Shown here in pieces: positions 1 to 11,114 of a stretch of 21,159 bases of DNA (position 1 is its first letter; each line of letters begins with the position of its first letter). The stretch spans positions 1 to 21,159 of the forward strand of contig QXCR01000299.1 of NCBI GenBank assembly GCA_004380135.1. The letters are read 5' to 3'. The translations under genes were made by a program, and so were the position numbers. Under the pieces are notes generated by a model. The model did no database searches. It was not told where the DNA came from and saw only the letters and a program-made list of their open reading frames with translations. This stretch comes from Stemphylium vesicarium (taxonomy: Eukaryota; Ascomycota; Dothideomycetes; Pleosporales; Pleosporaceae).

Positions 1-440
1 TAAGGTAGTTAAACTAGCTAAAGGCTGGTATACTAAGTACTAGTTACTAGATCTAGCTATTTCAATATACTAAAAGCTTAAAAAATAACTTTTTTATCTA
101 ACTACTGCAGAAACAAACAGAAAATCTTTTAATAAAGGTATATTATATAACTAAACGTATATAATAGCACATTGGATTTTTAGCAAAATCGATACTGTAA
201 ACAAAAAGTTGTAGCTTAGAAACGAGAGAGCTTTTTAGTAGACTCTAACACTACTAAGGTTACGCTAGTAAGAGCTTACTAAGCAACTGTTTAGAGACAA
301 TAACCTAAAGAAGAAGTTCTAAGCTTTCTAAAACACCAAAGATCTGAACTATAGCTAGTCTACTTGTCTAGATATATAGCTTTAAAAAAGGTTACTTTTT
401 TAAGGTTGTTTTTATTTTGTCACCCTACTGTATTAAAAGC
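1..440. other. Unassigned fragment, little affected by RIP
   Basis: This stretch keeps many CpA and TpG dinucleotides (for example around 105-125, 165-215 and 280-350), unlike the DNA to its right. It does not match the RT region that should precede the RT motif at 466 if element A1 were complete: the corresponding part of A2 (about 7930-8369 on the minus strand) encodes the RT N-terminus and looks nothing like it. The plus-strand frame around 130-350 reads as charged, coding-like residues with only TAA/TAG breaks, so it may be a fragment of another transposon, but I do not recognise a family. The junction with A1 lies around 430-448. Confidence 0.5.
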
Positions 441-447
441 TTACTTA

Positions 448-2628
448 AATATCTTTATTATTATATACTTAGACGATATTCTTATCTACTCTAAGAATAA
501 AAAAGAATATATTAAATATATCTATATAGTACTAAGGTGCCTAGACTAGTTTAACTTATAATTTAAGCTAAAAAAATATAAATTTTATAAGAAAGAAGTT
601 GCTTTCTTAAAATATATTATAGAAGCTAATAGAGTATATATAAGTAAAGAAAAGATTAAGGTAGTTAAGAAATAGCTACTACTAAAGATAGTTAAGAAAA
701 TATAATTCTTCTTAAAATTCCTAAATTTTAATTAATAATTTATTAAGAATTATTTTAAGATTACTATTCTATTAATAAAATTTATAAGAAAAGATATACT
801 ATTTATATAGAGTAAAGAATTAGAACATACCTTTTAGATACTTAAGAATATAAGTATAATACTACTATACTTTTATATATTTTAATTAGAGTAACCTCTA
901 TATTTTAAGACTAATTTATTAGATCTTATACTAGAAGAATATACTAGCTAATTATATAAAGGCTAATAATATCTTATAACTTATTATTTATATAAGCTTT
1001 TAAGATTAGAGAAGAATTATAATATTTATAATAAGAAGCTATTAGTTATTATTACTTATCTAAAGTATTAGAGAGTATATACTAAAAATTACTTAGAACT
1101 TATAATATTCTTAGATTATAAAAACTTAGTTACGTTTATAACTACTAAGATACTTAATAAATAATAAGTTTAATAATTATAGAAATTAGAATAATATAAG
1201 TTTAAGATTATATTTATACTAAAAAAAGATAATAGTAAGATTAATACTCTTAGCTATAAATATAATATTATAAGAATAAAGATAATTAATAAATCTATAA
1301 TACTTATATAATATAAAGATAGATTATTAAGACTAGTAAAGATACTAAATCTAGTTATATAAGTTACTAGTAAGATACTAGAAGAATTATAAGAAATAAT
1401 TATTAAGTAATACTATAATAACTCTATATATAATTACCTTAGTATTACTTAAATAATAGAATTTATTAAGTAAAATTATAAGTTTCTATATATAAAGAAT
1501 AAAGTTATCTTCTTTATTACTAAATATATAAACTATTAGAAGAATAAATATAGTACTTATATATTCTATAGAGAAATATAAGTAATAGAGCTATCTAATA
1601 TACTATAATTAGATATCTCTATAGACTTTATTATAAGCCTATTAGTCTTAAGAGACCCTATTACTAAAGTATTATATAATATAATTCTTATAGTAGTTAA
1701 TTATTTTATAAAGTAGGCTAAGTATATCGCCTTTAATAAAGATTTTATAGTAGTATAACTTATATATATTATTAATAATTATATTATAAGATATTATAGT
1801 ATACTAAAGTTAATTATTAATAATAAAGATAAGCTATTTACTTTAAACTTTTAGATAGTATTACTTACTATAATTAGTACTAGAAGAAAGCTATAAATAA
1901 CTTATTATCTATAAATAGATAGATAAATAGAATAAATAAACTATATAATAAAAGCCTATCTATAAATTTATATTAACTACTAGTAGAATAACTAGATTTT
2001 ACTACTACCTATAGTATAGATAGCCTATAATAATAAGCTTTTAGAGTCTATAGAATAGACCTTATTCTATATAAATTATAAGAGATACCTAAATCTCTTT
2101 ATATATATACTACTAAGCCTAAAAATAAAAGTAGCTATTATTATAGCTAATAAGCTAAAGTTAGTATATAAGTTACTATAATATAAATTTAAAAAGATAT
2201 AATACTAGAGTATCTTATATATTAATAAGAAATAAAAAATAGTATCTTAGCTAAAGAGAGGGGATAAAGTTTATCTACTTATAAAAAACTTTTATACTAT
2301 ATAACTTAATAAGAGACTTAATAATATTAAGATTAGACTATTTTTAATTCTTAATTAGAAGGGACTAGTTACTAATATACTTAACCTTCTATCTAATATA
2401 AAGATATATCTAAGATTCTATATTAATATATTAGAATTAGTAAATTTTAAAATACTACTTTAGAAAATTTTTTATTATAAAATAAAAAAAGATAATAAAT
2501 TTAAAATTAAGAGAATTCTCGCATAGTAAATATATAGTAATAGTAAAGAATATCTAATTAAATAATTAAGCTACTCTAAAAGTAATAATATTTAAAAGCT
2601 AAATATAAATCTTATAAATTACTAATAA
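448..2628 (+). pseudogene. pol: Gypsy pol remnant of A1: RT end, RNase H, integrase, chromodomain
   Basis: One frame can be followed from 448 to 2628 with many TAA/TAG codons and no frameshift. The RT active site YLDDILIYSK is intact at 466. RNase H follows: its first acidic position reads T-N (N codon at 913, expected D), and the usual YDKELL motif reads YNKKLL at 1027-1041, so the catalytic Asp and Glu have become Asn and Lys. The integrase zinc finger is seen as Tyr-Ile-Asn-Tyr where CxxC is expected. The first catalytic Asp is kept at 1624, the second reads N at 1822 and the Glu at 1930 is kept. A chromodomain-like segment (RILA, YLIK, then an expected W-x-P region) spans 2512-2622. All changes fit C-to-T on either strand. 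The protein would have copied and integrated the element and targeted chromatin; it cannot be functional now. Confidence 0.85.
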
Positions 2629-3163
2629 CTTCTATATTATTACTATTAGTACTACTAATATTACTAGGACTAGTAATACTAAGAGTTATAACTATATTAT
2701 CTATACTACTTAAGATAGACTATATTATTAGTTAATATATAATATTAATAGATATAACTAGATAATCTAAGGACTGCGTATTAATATCCTTACCTTCTAC
2801 TTCTAGTTCTAACGTAAGATAGAGCGCTTTTCTTTACGCGCGCTTATTAGCCTACGCTAGAATCTTCTTATTACGTAATAACCGCGTAATTACTTTAGAT
2901 AATAACTTTTTATCTATATTTACTTTTACTTAATACTCTTTGCGAGTTTTATTTAAAGAGGCCTATAATATATTTATATATAACTAGCTAAGACGCGTAC
3001 ACTCTATACATTTAAGAGGCAAATTTAGTATAATATAATAAGAGTAATTATTAAGAAAATACTTATTATAAGTAATTTTAGAAATAAAATTAGTATTAAG
3101 AATTTTCTAGATTAAGTAAATCTAATATTTATAAAAATTAAATAATATAGCGAACTCTAAAGC
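2612..3163 (-). pseudogene. Antisense Cys-cluster / coiled-coil-like ORF of A1
   Basis: This frame runs opposite to pol, in the segment between the chromodomain and the 3' LTR. It holds roughly 180 codons with a few TAA/TAG breaks and no frameshift relative to the A2 copy. Here two cysteine codons survive: the minus strand reads KCIECTRLS (TGT codons at 3008-3010 and 2999-3001), where A2 has Tyr codons. A third position seven codons later is Tyr, a possible former Cys, giving C-x2-C-x6-C. More Tyr pairs lie upstream. The second half is rich in Lys, Arg, Leu and Glu, as in a coiled coil. I do not recognise a named family; the spacing recalls half of a fungal zinc cluster. The start is not resolved and the end overlaps the end of pol. 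Confidence 0.6.
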
Positions 3164-3240
3164 TTATAATAATATATAAAATAATTCTACTTATAAGCTA
3201 AGTAATTACTAAGATTAGATAATCTAAGAATAAATTCTTA

Positions 3241-3254
3241 GAAAAGGAAGATAG
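3241..3254 (+). other. Polypurine tract of A1
   Basis: GAAAAGGAAGATAG lies directly before the LTR and matches in position the purine tract of A2 (minus strand, 5130-5116). In LTR retrotransposons this tract primes plus-strand DNA synthesis. Confidence 0.7.
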
Positions 3255-3699
3255 TATTATAATCTAAAGTTAAAACGCTTATAACTACGCTATAACTATG
3301 CTATAACTACGCTATATAACCAAGACTAGAATAGTAATTTTATTAAACGCTAACTATTAGTAGTTATATAACTAATTACTATACTAAGAACTATTACTAG
3401 AAGTAATTATAACTACCGCGACTATTCCTAGAAGTAATTATAACTATTATAACTATTACTAAAAGTTATATCTTATTATTATTAAGAGTTACTATAACTA
3501 TTATATAAGTATATAGCTACTAAATAGCGTACTCTTATAATTACTATATTTAATTTTAAAATTTAAAAATTAGTACTTAATTCTTAAACTCTTAAGTTAT
3601 TTATTAATCTTTATATTATACTTAACTTATCTTATCTATTACGCGCCTAGCTTATTCCTAAGAACTAACCCTAGGACCCTCTAAGGACGGACCTTCATA
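3255..3699 (+). repeat. 3' LTR of A1 (445 bp)
   Basis: It aligns end to end with the two LTRs of A2, and all three measure 445 bp. It starts TATTATAATC, which is TGTTACGACC in the unmutated A2 5' LTR, and ends CCTTCATA (expected ending CA, changed to TA). Internally it has imperfect repeats of a TAACTA-type motif (3270-3325) and of a roughly 30-bp AGTAATTATAACTA-type motif (3380-3500). The LTR would have carried promoter and polyadenylation signals. Confidence 0.85.
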
Positions 3700-4670
3700 A
3701 TCACGATCTCTGCCTTTTATTAGATTATAAGCCCGGACTCTCTCTTTTATCGCGGGCTATTTATTAGCGATAGTATATCTAGCGACTACTGTAACGGGCT
3801 GAACGCCCTTCGGTAGAGCTCCTCAATGGAATCTCGGTAGACGCGTCTAATAGACGCTTAGATCACCTTAGACTAATATTTATCTAATAGGTAGATAAAT
3901 ACTAGCGTAGATAGACTAATAGCTTCTTATTAAATATAACTACTATATACTTAGCCTTACTATTAGCTATCTACTTCTTAAGTACTCTTAGAGCTAGCTT
4001 CTTATATTTTATATTTAATTCTAATTAATAGAGCCTCCTTATAAAGCTCTATTAATATATTACGCGTTAAGCTTCTTAACTACTACTTTATTACGTGCGT
4101 ATAGATTAACTTACTATATAAGATTAGTATTATTTATAGTATAAAAGGCCTTTAGATAATAGCTAGATAATCTACTATAAGATAGTAAGTCTATTTAGTA
4201 ATCTTTTATAAGAAGTAGTTACTAAAGATTAATACGTTATAATAAATTAGTAAAGTAAATAGTAGCTAGCTAGAAGTAAGTTTTAATAAGAAGCTCTATA
4301 TAATATCTTTAAAGGCTAAAGACCTAGACACTAATACTACGTAGAAGACTAAAGACTAGTTAGAGCTCTAAATAGAAGATAGATAAGAGTCTACTAATAG
4401 CTACTTATAAGTCTAGAAATAAGCCTTAATTAAAGTTTTATTAGATCTTTAAATAGAGATAAAGGCTATAATTAAACGTCTTTTATATAGAAGAGAACTC
4501 TAACTATTATAAGTATAAAGGTAACGTAAGTTACTAAGAGCTATAATAAAAGTCTAGTATTAGACTAGTAAAGATTACCTTAAGTACTTAAAGACTACTT
4601 AGAAGGCGCTATAAAGATATAGGCGTATAAAAAGATCTATCTAAGTCTTTATTATAGAGAAGTAAGCTAT
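3700..4670. other. Spacer between A1 and A2; probable 5' part of element C
   Basis: At 3700-3850 the DNA is relatively unmutated and GC-richer. It contains a stem AGCCCG/CGGGCT (3730-3735 with 3753-3758), a TGTAACGGGC string at 3790 that resembles an LTR start, a short palindrome GCGTCTA/TAGACGC (3843-3857) and a 10-bp inverted repeat (3877-3886 with 3892-3901). From ~4300 to 4670 the plus strand reads as lysine/arginine-rich, coding-like sequence broken only by TAA/TAG. When A2 is removed at its GCTAT target site, this DNA continues into the gag of element C at 11565, so it is probably C's LTR/leader and gag N-terminus. The reading frame is not resolved. Confidence 0.4.
4666..4670. repeat. 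Target-site duplication GCTAT, left of A2
   Basis: The bases immediately outside the low-coordinate LTR of A2 are GCTAT, and the same five bases follow the other LTR at 11560-11564. Five-base duplications are normal for Gypsy integrases. Confidence 0.8.
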
Positions 4671-5115
4671 TATGAAGGTCCATCCTTAGAGGGTCCTAGG
4701 GTTAGTTCTTAGGAATAAGCTAGGCGCGTAATAAATAAGATAAGTTAAGTATAATATAAAGATTAATAAATAACTTAAAAATTTAAGAATTAAGTACTAA
4801 TTCTTAGATTTTAAAATTAAATATAGTAACTATAAGAGTATATTATTTAGTAGCTATATACTTATATAATAGTTATAGTAACTCCTAATAATAGTAGAGT
4901 ATAACTTCTAGTAATAGTTATAATAGTTATAATTACTTCTAGTAATAGTCGTAGTAGTTATAATTACTTTTAGTAATAGTCCTTAGTATAGTAATTAGTT
5001 ACGTAACTACTAATAGTTAGCGTTTTATAGAATTGCTATCCTAGTCTTACTTATATAACGTAGTTATAGCGTAGTTATAGCGTAGTTATAAGCGTTTTAA
5101 CTTTAGATTATAATA
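4671..5115 (-). repeat. 3' LTR of A2 (445 bp)
   Basis: It matches 11115-11559 and, inverted, 3255-3699. On the plus strand it begins TATGAAGGTC and ends GATTATAATA, the RIP-mutated form of GGTCGTAACA seen in the 5' LTR. It is mutated along its whole length, whereas the 5' LTR keeps an unmutated outer end. Confidence 0.85.
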
Positions 5116-5130
5116 CTATCTTTCTCTTCT
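5116..5130 (-). other. Polypurine tract of A2
   Basis: The minus strand reads AGAAGAGAAAGATAG immediately before the 3' LTR. It is the counterpart of 3241-3254 in A1 and the expected plus-strand primer site. Confidence 0.7.
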
Positions 5131-5206
5131 AAGAATTTATTCTTAGATTATTTAATCTTAATAGTTACTTAACTTATAAGTAAGATTACTTTATATATTA
5201 TTATAA

Positions 5207-5758
5207 GCTTTAAAGTTTACTATATTATCTAAATTTTATAAATATTAGATTTACTTAGCTAAGAAAATTCTTAATACTAATTTTATTCCTAATATTACTT
5301 ATAATAAGTATTTTCTTAATAATTACTCTTATTATATTATACTAAATTTACCTCTTAAATATATAGAGTATACGCGTCTTAGCTAGTTATATATAAATAT
5401 ATTATAGGCCTCTTTAGATAAAACTCGCAAAGAGTATTAAGTAAAAATAGATATAGACGAAAAGTTATTATCTACAGTAATTACGCGGTTATTGCGTAAT
5501 AAGAAGATTCTAGCATAGGCTAATAAGCGCGTATAAAGGAAAGCGCTCTACCTTGCGTTAGAACTAGAAGTAGAGGGTAAGGATATTAATGCGTAGTTCT
5601 TAGATTATCTAGTAGCGTCTATTAGTATTATATATTTACTAATAATATAGTCTACCTTAAGTAGTATAGATAATATAGTTATAACTCTTAGTATTACTAG
5701 TCCTAGTAGCGTTAATAGTACTAGTAGTAATAATATAGAAGCTATTAGTAATTTATAA
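5207..5758 (+). pseudogene. Antisense Cys-cluster / coiled-coil-like ORF of A2
   Basis: The plus strand, opposite to A2 pol, has a continuous frame of about 184 codons interrupted only by TAA/TAG. The first third is full of Tyr where A1 shows surviving Cys at two of the same places (A2 codons 5360-5362 and 5369-5371; A1 TGT), so several Tyr pairs are probably former zinc ligands. Next comes DKTRKEY (5408-5428) and a Lys/Leu/Glu-rich stretch (5450-5600: DEKLLSTVITRLLRNKKIL) that looks helical or coiled-coil, then a Ser/Asn-rich tail. The frame ends at 5756-5758, or runs on if that TAA is a mutated CAA, and overlaps the end of the chromodomain on the other strand. Function unknown; a DNA- or RNA-binding role is only a guess from the Cys spacing. 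Confidence 0.6.
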
Positions 5759-8700
5759 GATTTATATTTAGCTTTTAAATATTATTACTTTTAGAGTAGC
5801 CTAATTATTTAACTAGATATTCTTTACTATTACTATATATTTACTATGCGAGAATTCTCTTAATTTTAAATTTATTATCTTTTTTTATTTTATAATAAAA
5901 GGTTTTCTAAAGTAGTATTTTAAAATTTACTAATTCTAATATATTAATATAGAATCTTAAATATATCTTTATATTAGATAGAAGGTTAAGTATATAAGTA
6001 ACTAGTCCCTTCTAATTAAGAATTAAAAATAGTCTAATCTTAATATTATTAAGTCTCTTATTAAGTTATATAATGCGAAAGTTCTTTATAAGTAAATAAA
6101 CTTTATCCTCTCTCTTTAGCTAAGATACTATTTTTTATTTCTTATTAATATATAAAATACTCTAGTATTATATCTTTTTAAATTTATATTATAGTAACTT
6201 ATATACTAACTTTAGCTTATTAGCTATAATAATAGCTACTTCTATTTTTAGGCTTAGTAGTATATATATAAAGAGATTTAGGTATCTTTTATAATTTATA
6301 TAGAATAAGGTCTATCTTATAGACTTTAAAAGCTTATTATTATAGGCTATCTATACTATAGATAGTAGTAAAACCTAGTTATTCTACTAGTAGTTAATAT
6401 AGATCTATAGATAGGCTTTTATTATATAGTTTATTTATTCTATTTATCTATCTATTTATAAATAATAAGCTATTAATAGCTTCTTTTTAGTATTAATTCT
6501 AGTAAGTAATATTATTTAAAAGTTTAAAGTAAAAAGCTTATCTTTATTACTAATAACTAACTTTAGTATGCTATAATATCTTATAATATAATTATTAATA
6601 ATATATATAAGTTATACTACTATAAATCTTTATAAAAGGCGATATACTTAGCTTACTTTGTAAAATAATTAACTACTATAAGAATTACGTTATATAATAC
6701 TTTAGTAATAGGGTCTCTTAAGACTAGTAGGCCTATAATAAAGTCTATAAAGATATCTAACTATAGTATATTAGGTAGCTCTATTACTTATATTTCTCTA
6801 TAAGATGCGTAGGTACTATATTTATTCTTCTAATAGTCTATATATTTAGTAATAAAGAAGATAACTTTATTCTTTATATATAGAATCTCGTAATTTTACT
6901 TAATAAGTTCTATTATTTAAGTAATACTAAAGTAACTATATATAAGGTTATTATAGTATTACTTAATAATTACTTCTTATAATTCTTTTAGTACTTTATT
7001 AGTAACTTATATAACTAAGTTTAGTATCTTTACTAATTCTAATAATTTATCTTTATAGCGTATAAGTATTATAAATTTATTAATTATTTTTATTTCTATA
7101 ATATTATATTTATAGCTAAAAGTATTAGCTTTACTATTATCTTTTCTTAGTATAAATATAATCTTAAACTTATATTATCTTAATTTCTATAACTATTAAA
7201 CTTATTATTTATTAAGTATCTTAGTAGTTATAAACGTAACTAAGTTCTTATAATCTAAGAATATTATAAATTCTAAATAATTCTTAATATATACTCTCTA
7301 ATACTTTAAGTAAATAATAATAGCTAATAGCTTTTTATTATAAATATTATAGTTCTTCTCTAGTCCTAAAAGCTTATATAAATAATAAGTTATAAGATAC
7401 TATTAGTCTTTATATAATTAGCTAGTATATTCTTCTAATATAAAATCTAATAAGTTAGTCTTAAAGTATAGAGGTTACCCTAATTAGAATATATAGAAGT
7501 ATAGTAGTATTATACTTATATTCTTAAGCGTCTAAAAGGTATCTTCTACTTCTTTACTCTATATAAATAGTATATCTTTTCTTATAAATTCTATTAATAG
7601 AATAGTAATTTTAGAGTAATTCTTAATAAATTATAAATTAAAGTTTAAGAATTCTAAGAAGAATTATATTTTTTTAATTATCTTTAGTAGTAGCTATTTT
7701 TTAATTATCTTAATTTTTTCTTTACTTATACGTACTCTATTAGCTTCTATAATATATTCTAAGAAAGTAATCTCTTTTTTATAGAATTTATATTTCTTTA
7801 GTTTAAGTTATAGGTTAAACTAGTCTAGGCATCTTAGTACTATATAGATATATTTAATATATTCTTCTTTATTTTTAGAGTAGATAAGAATATTATCTAA
7901 GTATATAATAATAAAGATATCTAGAAAATCTTTAAATATATTATTAATAAGTTCTTAAAATATTACTAGAGCGTTTATAAGCCTAAAAGATATAATAGTA
8001 TATTTATAGTATCTATATTTTATTTAGAACGCTATTTTCTATTCTTTACTTTTCTTTATTTTAGTAAAGTAGTATCTATCTTATAAATTTATTACTATAA
8101 AGATTCTTACTTAAGATAATTAATTCTAAAGTTCTATAATATTTAGTAATAAGTATTAATTCTTTACTATAATATTATTAAGCTTATAATAGTCTATATA
8201 TATTCTTAGTAGTTCTTTCTTCTTTAGTATAAAGAGTATTAAGAATTCTACTAGTAATATAAAAAGTCTAATATATTCTTTTTTTAGATTCTTATCTAGC
8301 TACTTTCTTAGTACTTTAAATTCTATCTTTAATAGTTAATATATTAGCCTAAAGAGTAAAGTTTTCTCTTTTTCTAAAATAATTTTATAATTTTAGAGTT
8401 AATACTTTAGTAATACTTTACTATTTACTACTTTTATAAAGAGATACTTAAATTCTTTATACTTTTTTAAAATATTAAAAGTTATATATTTCTCTAAAAC
8501 TTTAACTTCTTAATTTAGAGATATTTTATTAGTATTTATTAAGTTAAACTCTTATATCTTAAAGCTATTCTTATGTAAAGTTTACTATTCTTTAGTAATA
8601 TTATAAAATTTTCTCTTATCTATTATTAAAATTAGTTAATATATAAGCTAGCTTATAGTTATATCTAGTCTATAATACTTAAATAAGAATTTCTTTAATA

Positions 8701-9000
8701 TCTAGTTAATATATAAGTTATATTCTTATAACTAGAGAAGTTTTAATATAATATTATAAGTAGCTAGTCTAAAGACGTCTAGGTCTATTCTTTCTTAGTA
8801 CTCTTAGATACTAAGTATTATATTAGTAATCTTATATAAAATTTTACTTTCTTTTAGTATTAGTTATTTATTAGTAATCTATAGTAGATATAACTAATAT
8901 TTCTATAGTAGTTAAAGTTTAGCTTTATCTACTATATACGCTAAAATATAGTTTACTTCTAATTCTAAATCTACTAAAGTATATATCTATACTCTATTAA
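5742..9000 (-). pseudogene. pol: Gypsy pol remnant of A2: PR, RT, RNase H, integrase, chromodomain
   Basis: Read on the minus strand. Protease begins near 8990 with LVDLELEVNY, where a retropepsin would have LVDSGAEVN (the catalytic Asp codon is 8969-8971). A downstream I-I-L-x-L segment matches the usual IILGLPWL flap/end motif. RT follows in the same frame, with its active site reading YLDN at 7892-7903 (expected YLDD, second Asp changed). RNase H, integrase and chromodomain follow at positions mirroring A1, with the chromodomain RILA at about 5858. Between RT and the chromodomain the frame shifts by one base relative to A1, so A2 has at least one small indel there. Stop codons are frequent and all TAA/TAG. 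Confidence 0.8.
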
Positions 9001-9399
9001 GCTATACTAGTAACTTAATAAGTTTTAAGAGATTTACTATATTAATCTTCTTAGCTAAGTCTTTTTAGCTATTTACTAGTCTAAAAAAGACTTAATTCTA
9101 AATCTATAGAATTCTTTCGTATTATAGTACTTATTATATACGCTACTTAGATATATTTACTAGTCGTATTTCTTATATTTATAGATAGAGTCGTTAATAT
9201 ATTATATCTTATATATAGTTTATATCTAGATAATATCTTATAAGTCTTTATAATTAAGAAAATATATATTCTTATACTTATTCTATAGGTACTTTAAGTA
9301 TATATCTTTAATATATATATTTTATTTTATTTTATAATTAGGGAATCTATATACTCTTCTTAGAGACTATATAGATCTCTTCTTTTTTAAGTAATAAGT

Positions 9400-11050
9400 C
9401 TTATAAAAGTTATATATATAATTAGTCTATAATAACTTAGTATAATAGAGGTTATAAGAATTATACTAGTACTAGACTATAGTATCTTAGCTTATTTAGT
9501 TAATTTTTTATTTACTTTAAAATTAGTTTTATAACTATTACTTTTCTATTTCTTTAGCCTATAATAACTTATTATTTTAAGAGTATTATATAAACTCTTA
9601 AATATCTAGTTCTAGAATTTTAATTATCTAGCTATTTAATTCTATAGCGTATAGAGTTATTTCTTAGATATCTTTATTAGAAGATATAACTATAAGTTTG
9701 TTCTATACTTATAGTACTTATTTAACCTATTAAAGATTCTTTAGTATTAATAAGAACTTTTAAATCTTTAGAGGAATATTTTTATAATCTTAATTAACTT
9801 TATAGGCTAGATTATAAAAGTACTATTATATAGTTTATAAGATATTTAGGGTTTCTATAGTATAGTCTACTAATTTCTTATTAAGATAATAGAGTAGGCT
9901 ATTAATTTATAGTAATAGTAACTCTATCTCTAGTAGGCTTATATAGAGCGTACTTAATTAATATTTTTTCTTAAATATAGCTATCTTATAATACTTAGTA
10001 CGTAGTAGTTCTACTATATCTTCTTCTAGTATATTATACTCCTTATTAGATATAAGTAAGTTATCTAAGTATTTAGTTCTTATAATAGTAAGGTTCTTAA
10101 TTCCTTTAAGAATACTTTCTCTATTATCTACTTAGTATTTAATTATAGGTTTTATAATAACTTCTTATAATTTATTAGCTAGTTTACTAGCCTTTCTAAG
10201 TATAGTAACTTATTATATAATCTTATTTTTACTATAATAGTTCTATACTATATAGCTTACTTTACTATAGATATAGTAAGTAATTAGCTTCTTACTCTTA
10301 TTATACTAAAACTTTAGCTAATTTAGTCTCTTATTAATATTATTAAGGTATATAGGCTTATAGCTATTTATAGCGTATATACTAGAGAATTAAGATATAT
10401 AGCTTTACTAACGTTTTTAGTTTAAGTATAAATATTAAAGCTAATATCTTAATTAGTTATTTATAGGCTCTTAGATATAGGTCTCTTAGTTAAATAACTT
10501 TTTCTCTAGTATAAGCTTATATAACTTATTATTAATTTAAATAGCTTTATTTATAAGTTTATTAAGTATATTAAGATTAGATTTACTTTATATAAGTTCC
10601 TTATATATAGTTAGCTTAAGACCTTATTAATATATCTATATTAAAGTATTATTATTCTAGTTAATAACTATAGAGTATTATTAGAACTTAGTTATATAAT
10701 TAATAGTAGACCTAGTCTATTTAAGCCTCTAAATTTTTTATTCTATAACTATTAATTTCTTAAAGAGTAAAAAGACCTCTTTTATTTTAGCTTTAAAGGC
10801 GTCTTAGTTATTAATAAGATTAATATTATCTTAGTTATTAATATTATTATTTATATATTAGTATAAGATAAAGTTAACCTACTTCTCTATATTACTATAA
10901 AGGAAGGTAGTAGCCTATATAACTTTATTATTATTATTAATTCTATTTTCTTTAATATAGAGGTATCTATTAATTTAGAGTAGCTAAGCTTTAAATTTAC
11001 TATAGTTACTATAGTATAAATTAGACTTATTATTACGTACTAAGATATAG
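9400..11050 (-). pseudogene. gag: Gypsy gag remnant of A2
   Basis: It lies between the 5' LTR and the protease on the minus strand, where gag belongs. A capsid-like segment begins near 11000 with KFKAxLLxINRYL, followed by KVIxATTFLY and a long helical, charged region, as in the retrotransposon gag domain. Near 9430-9500 a Tyr-rich segment followed by KTYYLKKEE may be a mutated zinc knuckle, but I cannot fix its ligands. The frame is heavily broken by TAA/TAG. The boundaries are approximate and the call rests mostly on position. Confidence 0.55.
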
Positions 11051-11114
11051 GTAGCGTCTATAGTTATATCTAGAGTATCTATTACTATATTACTTATTTT
11101 AAGAGTATTTAAAG

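Larger units (their letters stand above)
441..3699 (+). mobile_element. Element A1: 5'-truncated Ty3/Gypsy chromovirus
   Basis: The 3' half of an LTR retrotransposon. In order it holds the end of RT, RNase H, integrase, a chromodomain, a non-pol segment with an antisense reading frame, a purine tract and a 445-bp LTR. It is the inverted counterpart of A2: position p in A1 matches about 8370-p in A2, and over 2.8 kb from the RT motif to the LTR the two agree in length to within one base. Differences are mainly C/T and G/A. Homology stops at ~440 inside RT, so gag, protease and most of RT are missing or outside the window. After the LTR ends at 3699 the next bases are ATCAC, a possible target duplication whose partner is not visible. 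Confidence 0.85.

Noticed and set aside
364..549. 61-codon open frame starting at TTG
   Set aside because: Not a gene: it starts in the unknown left fragment, crosses the junction at ~440 and ends in the RT remnant of A1. Only the YLDDILIYSK part is meaningful, as a piece of decayed pol.
3725..3830. Possible tRNA or structured RNA gene in the GC-rich spacer
   Set aside because: Stems exist, but I could not fit a cloverleaf or find A/B-box motifs.
4300..4670. Pogo/Fot1-type transposase fragment
   Set aside because: The basic, coding-like translation resembled one loosely, but no DDE or helix-turn-helix motif was found, and the segment joins element C when A2 is removed.
3255..5115. A short-unit array or CRISPR in the repeated LTR motifs
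   Set aside because: The ~30-bp motifs are imperfect tandem repeats within LTRs with no constant repeat and unique spacers; the context is eukaryotic.
441..7930. A single inverted duplication instead of two insertions
   Set aside because: A2 has two LTRs and exact GCTAT duplications, extends far past the homology with A1, and shows a different mutation pattern, so independent insertion is simpler.
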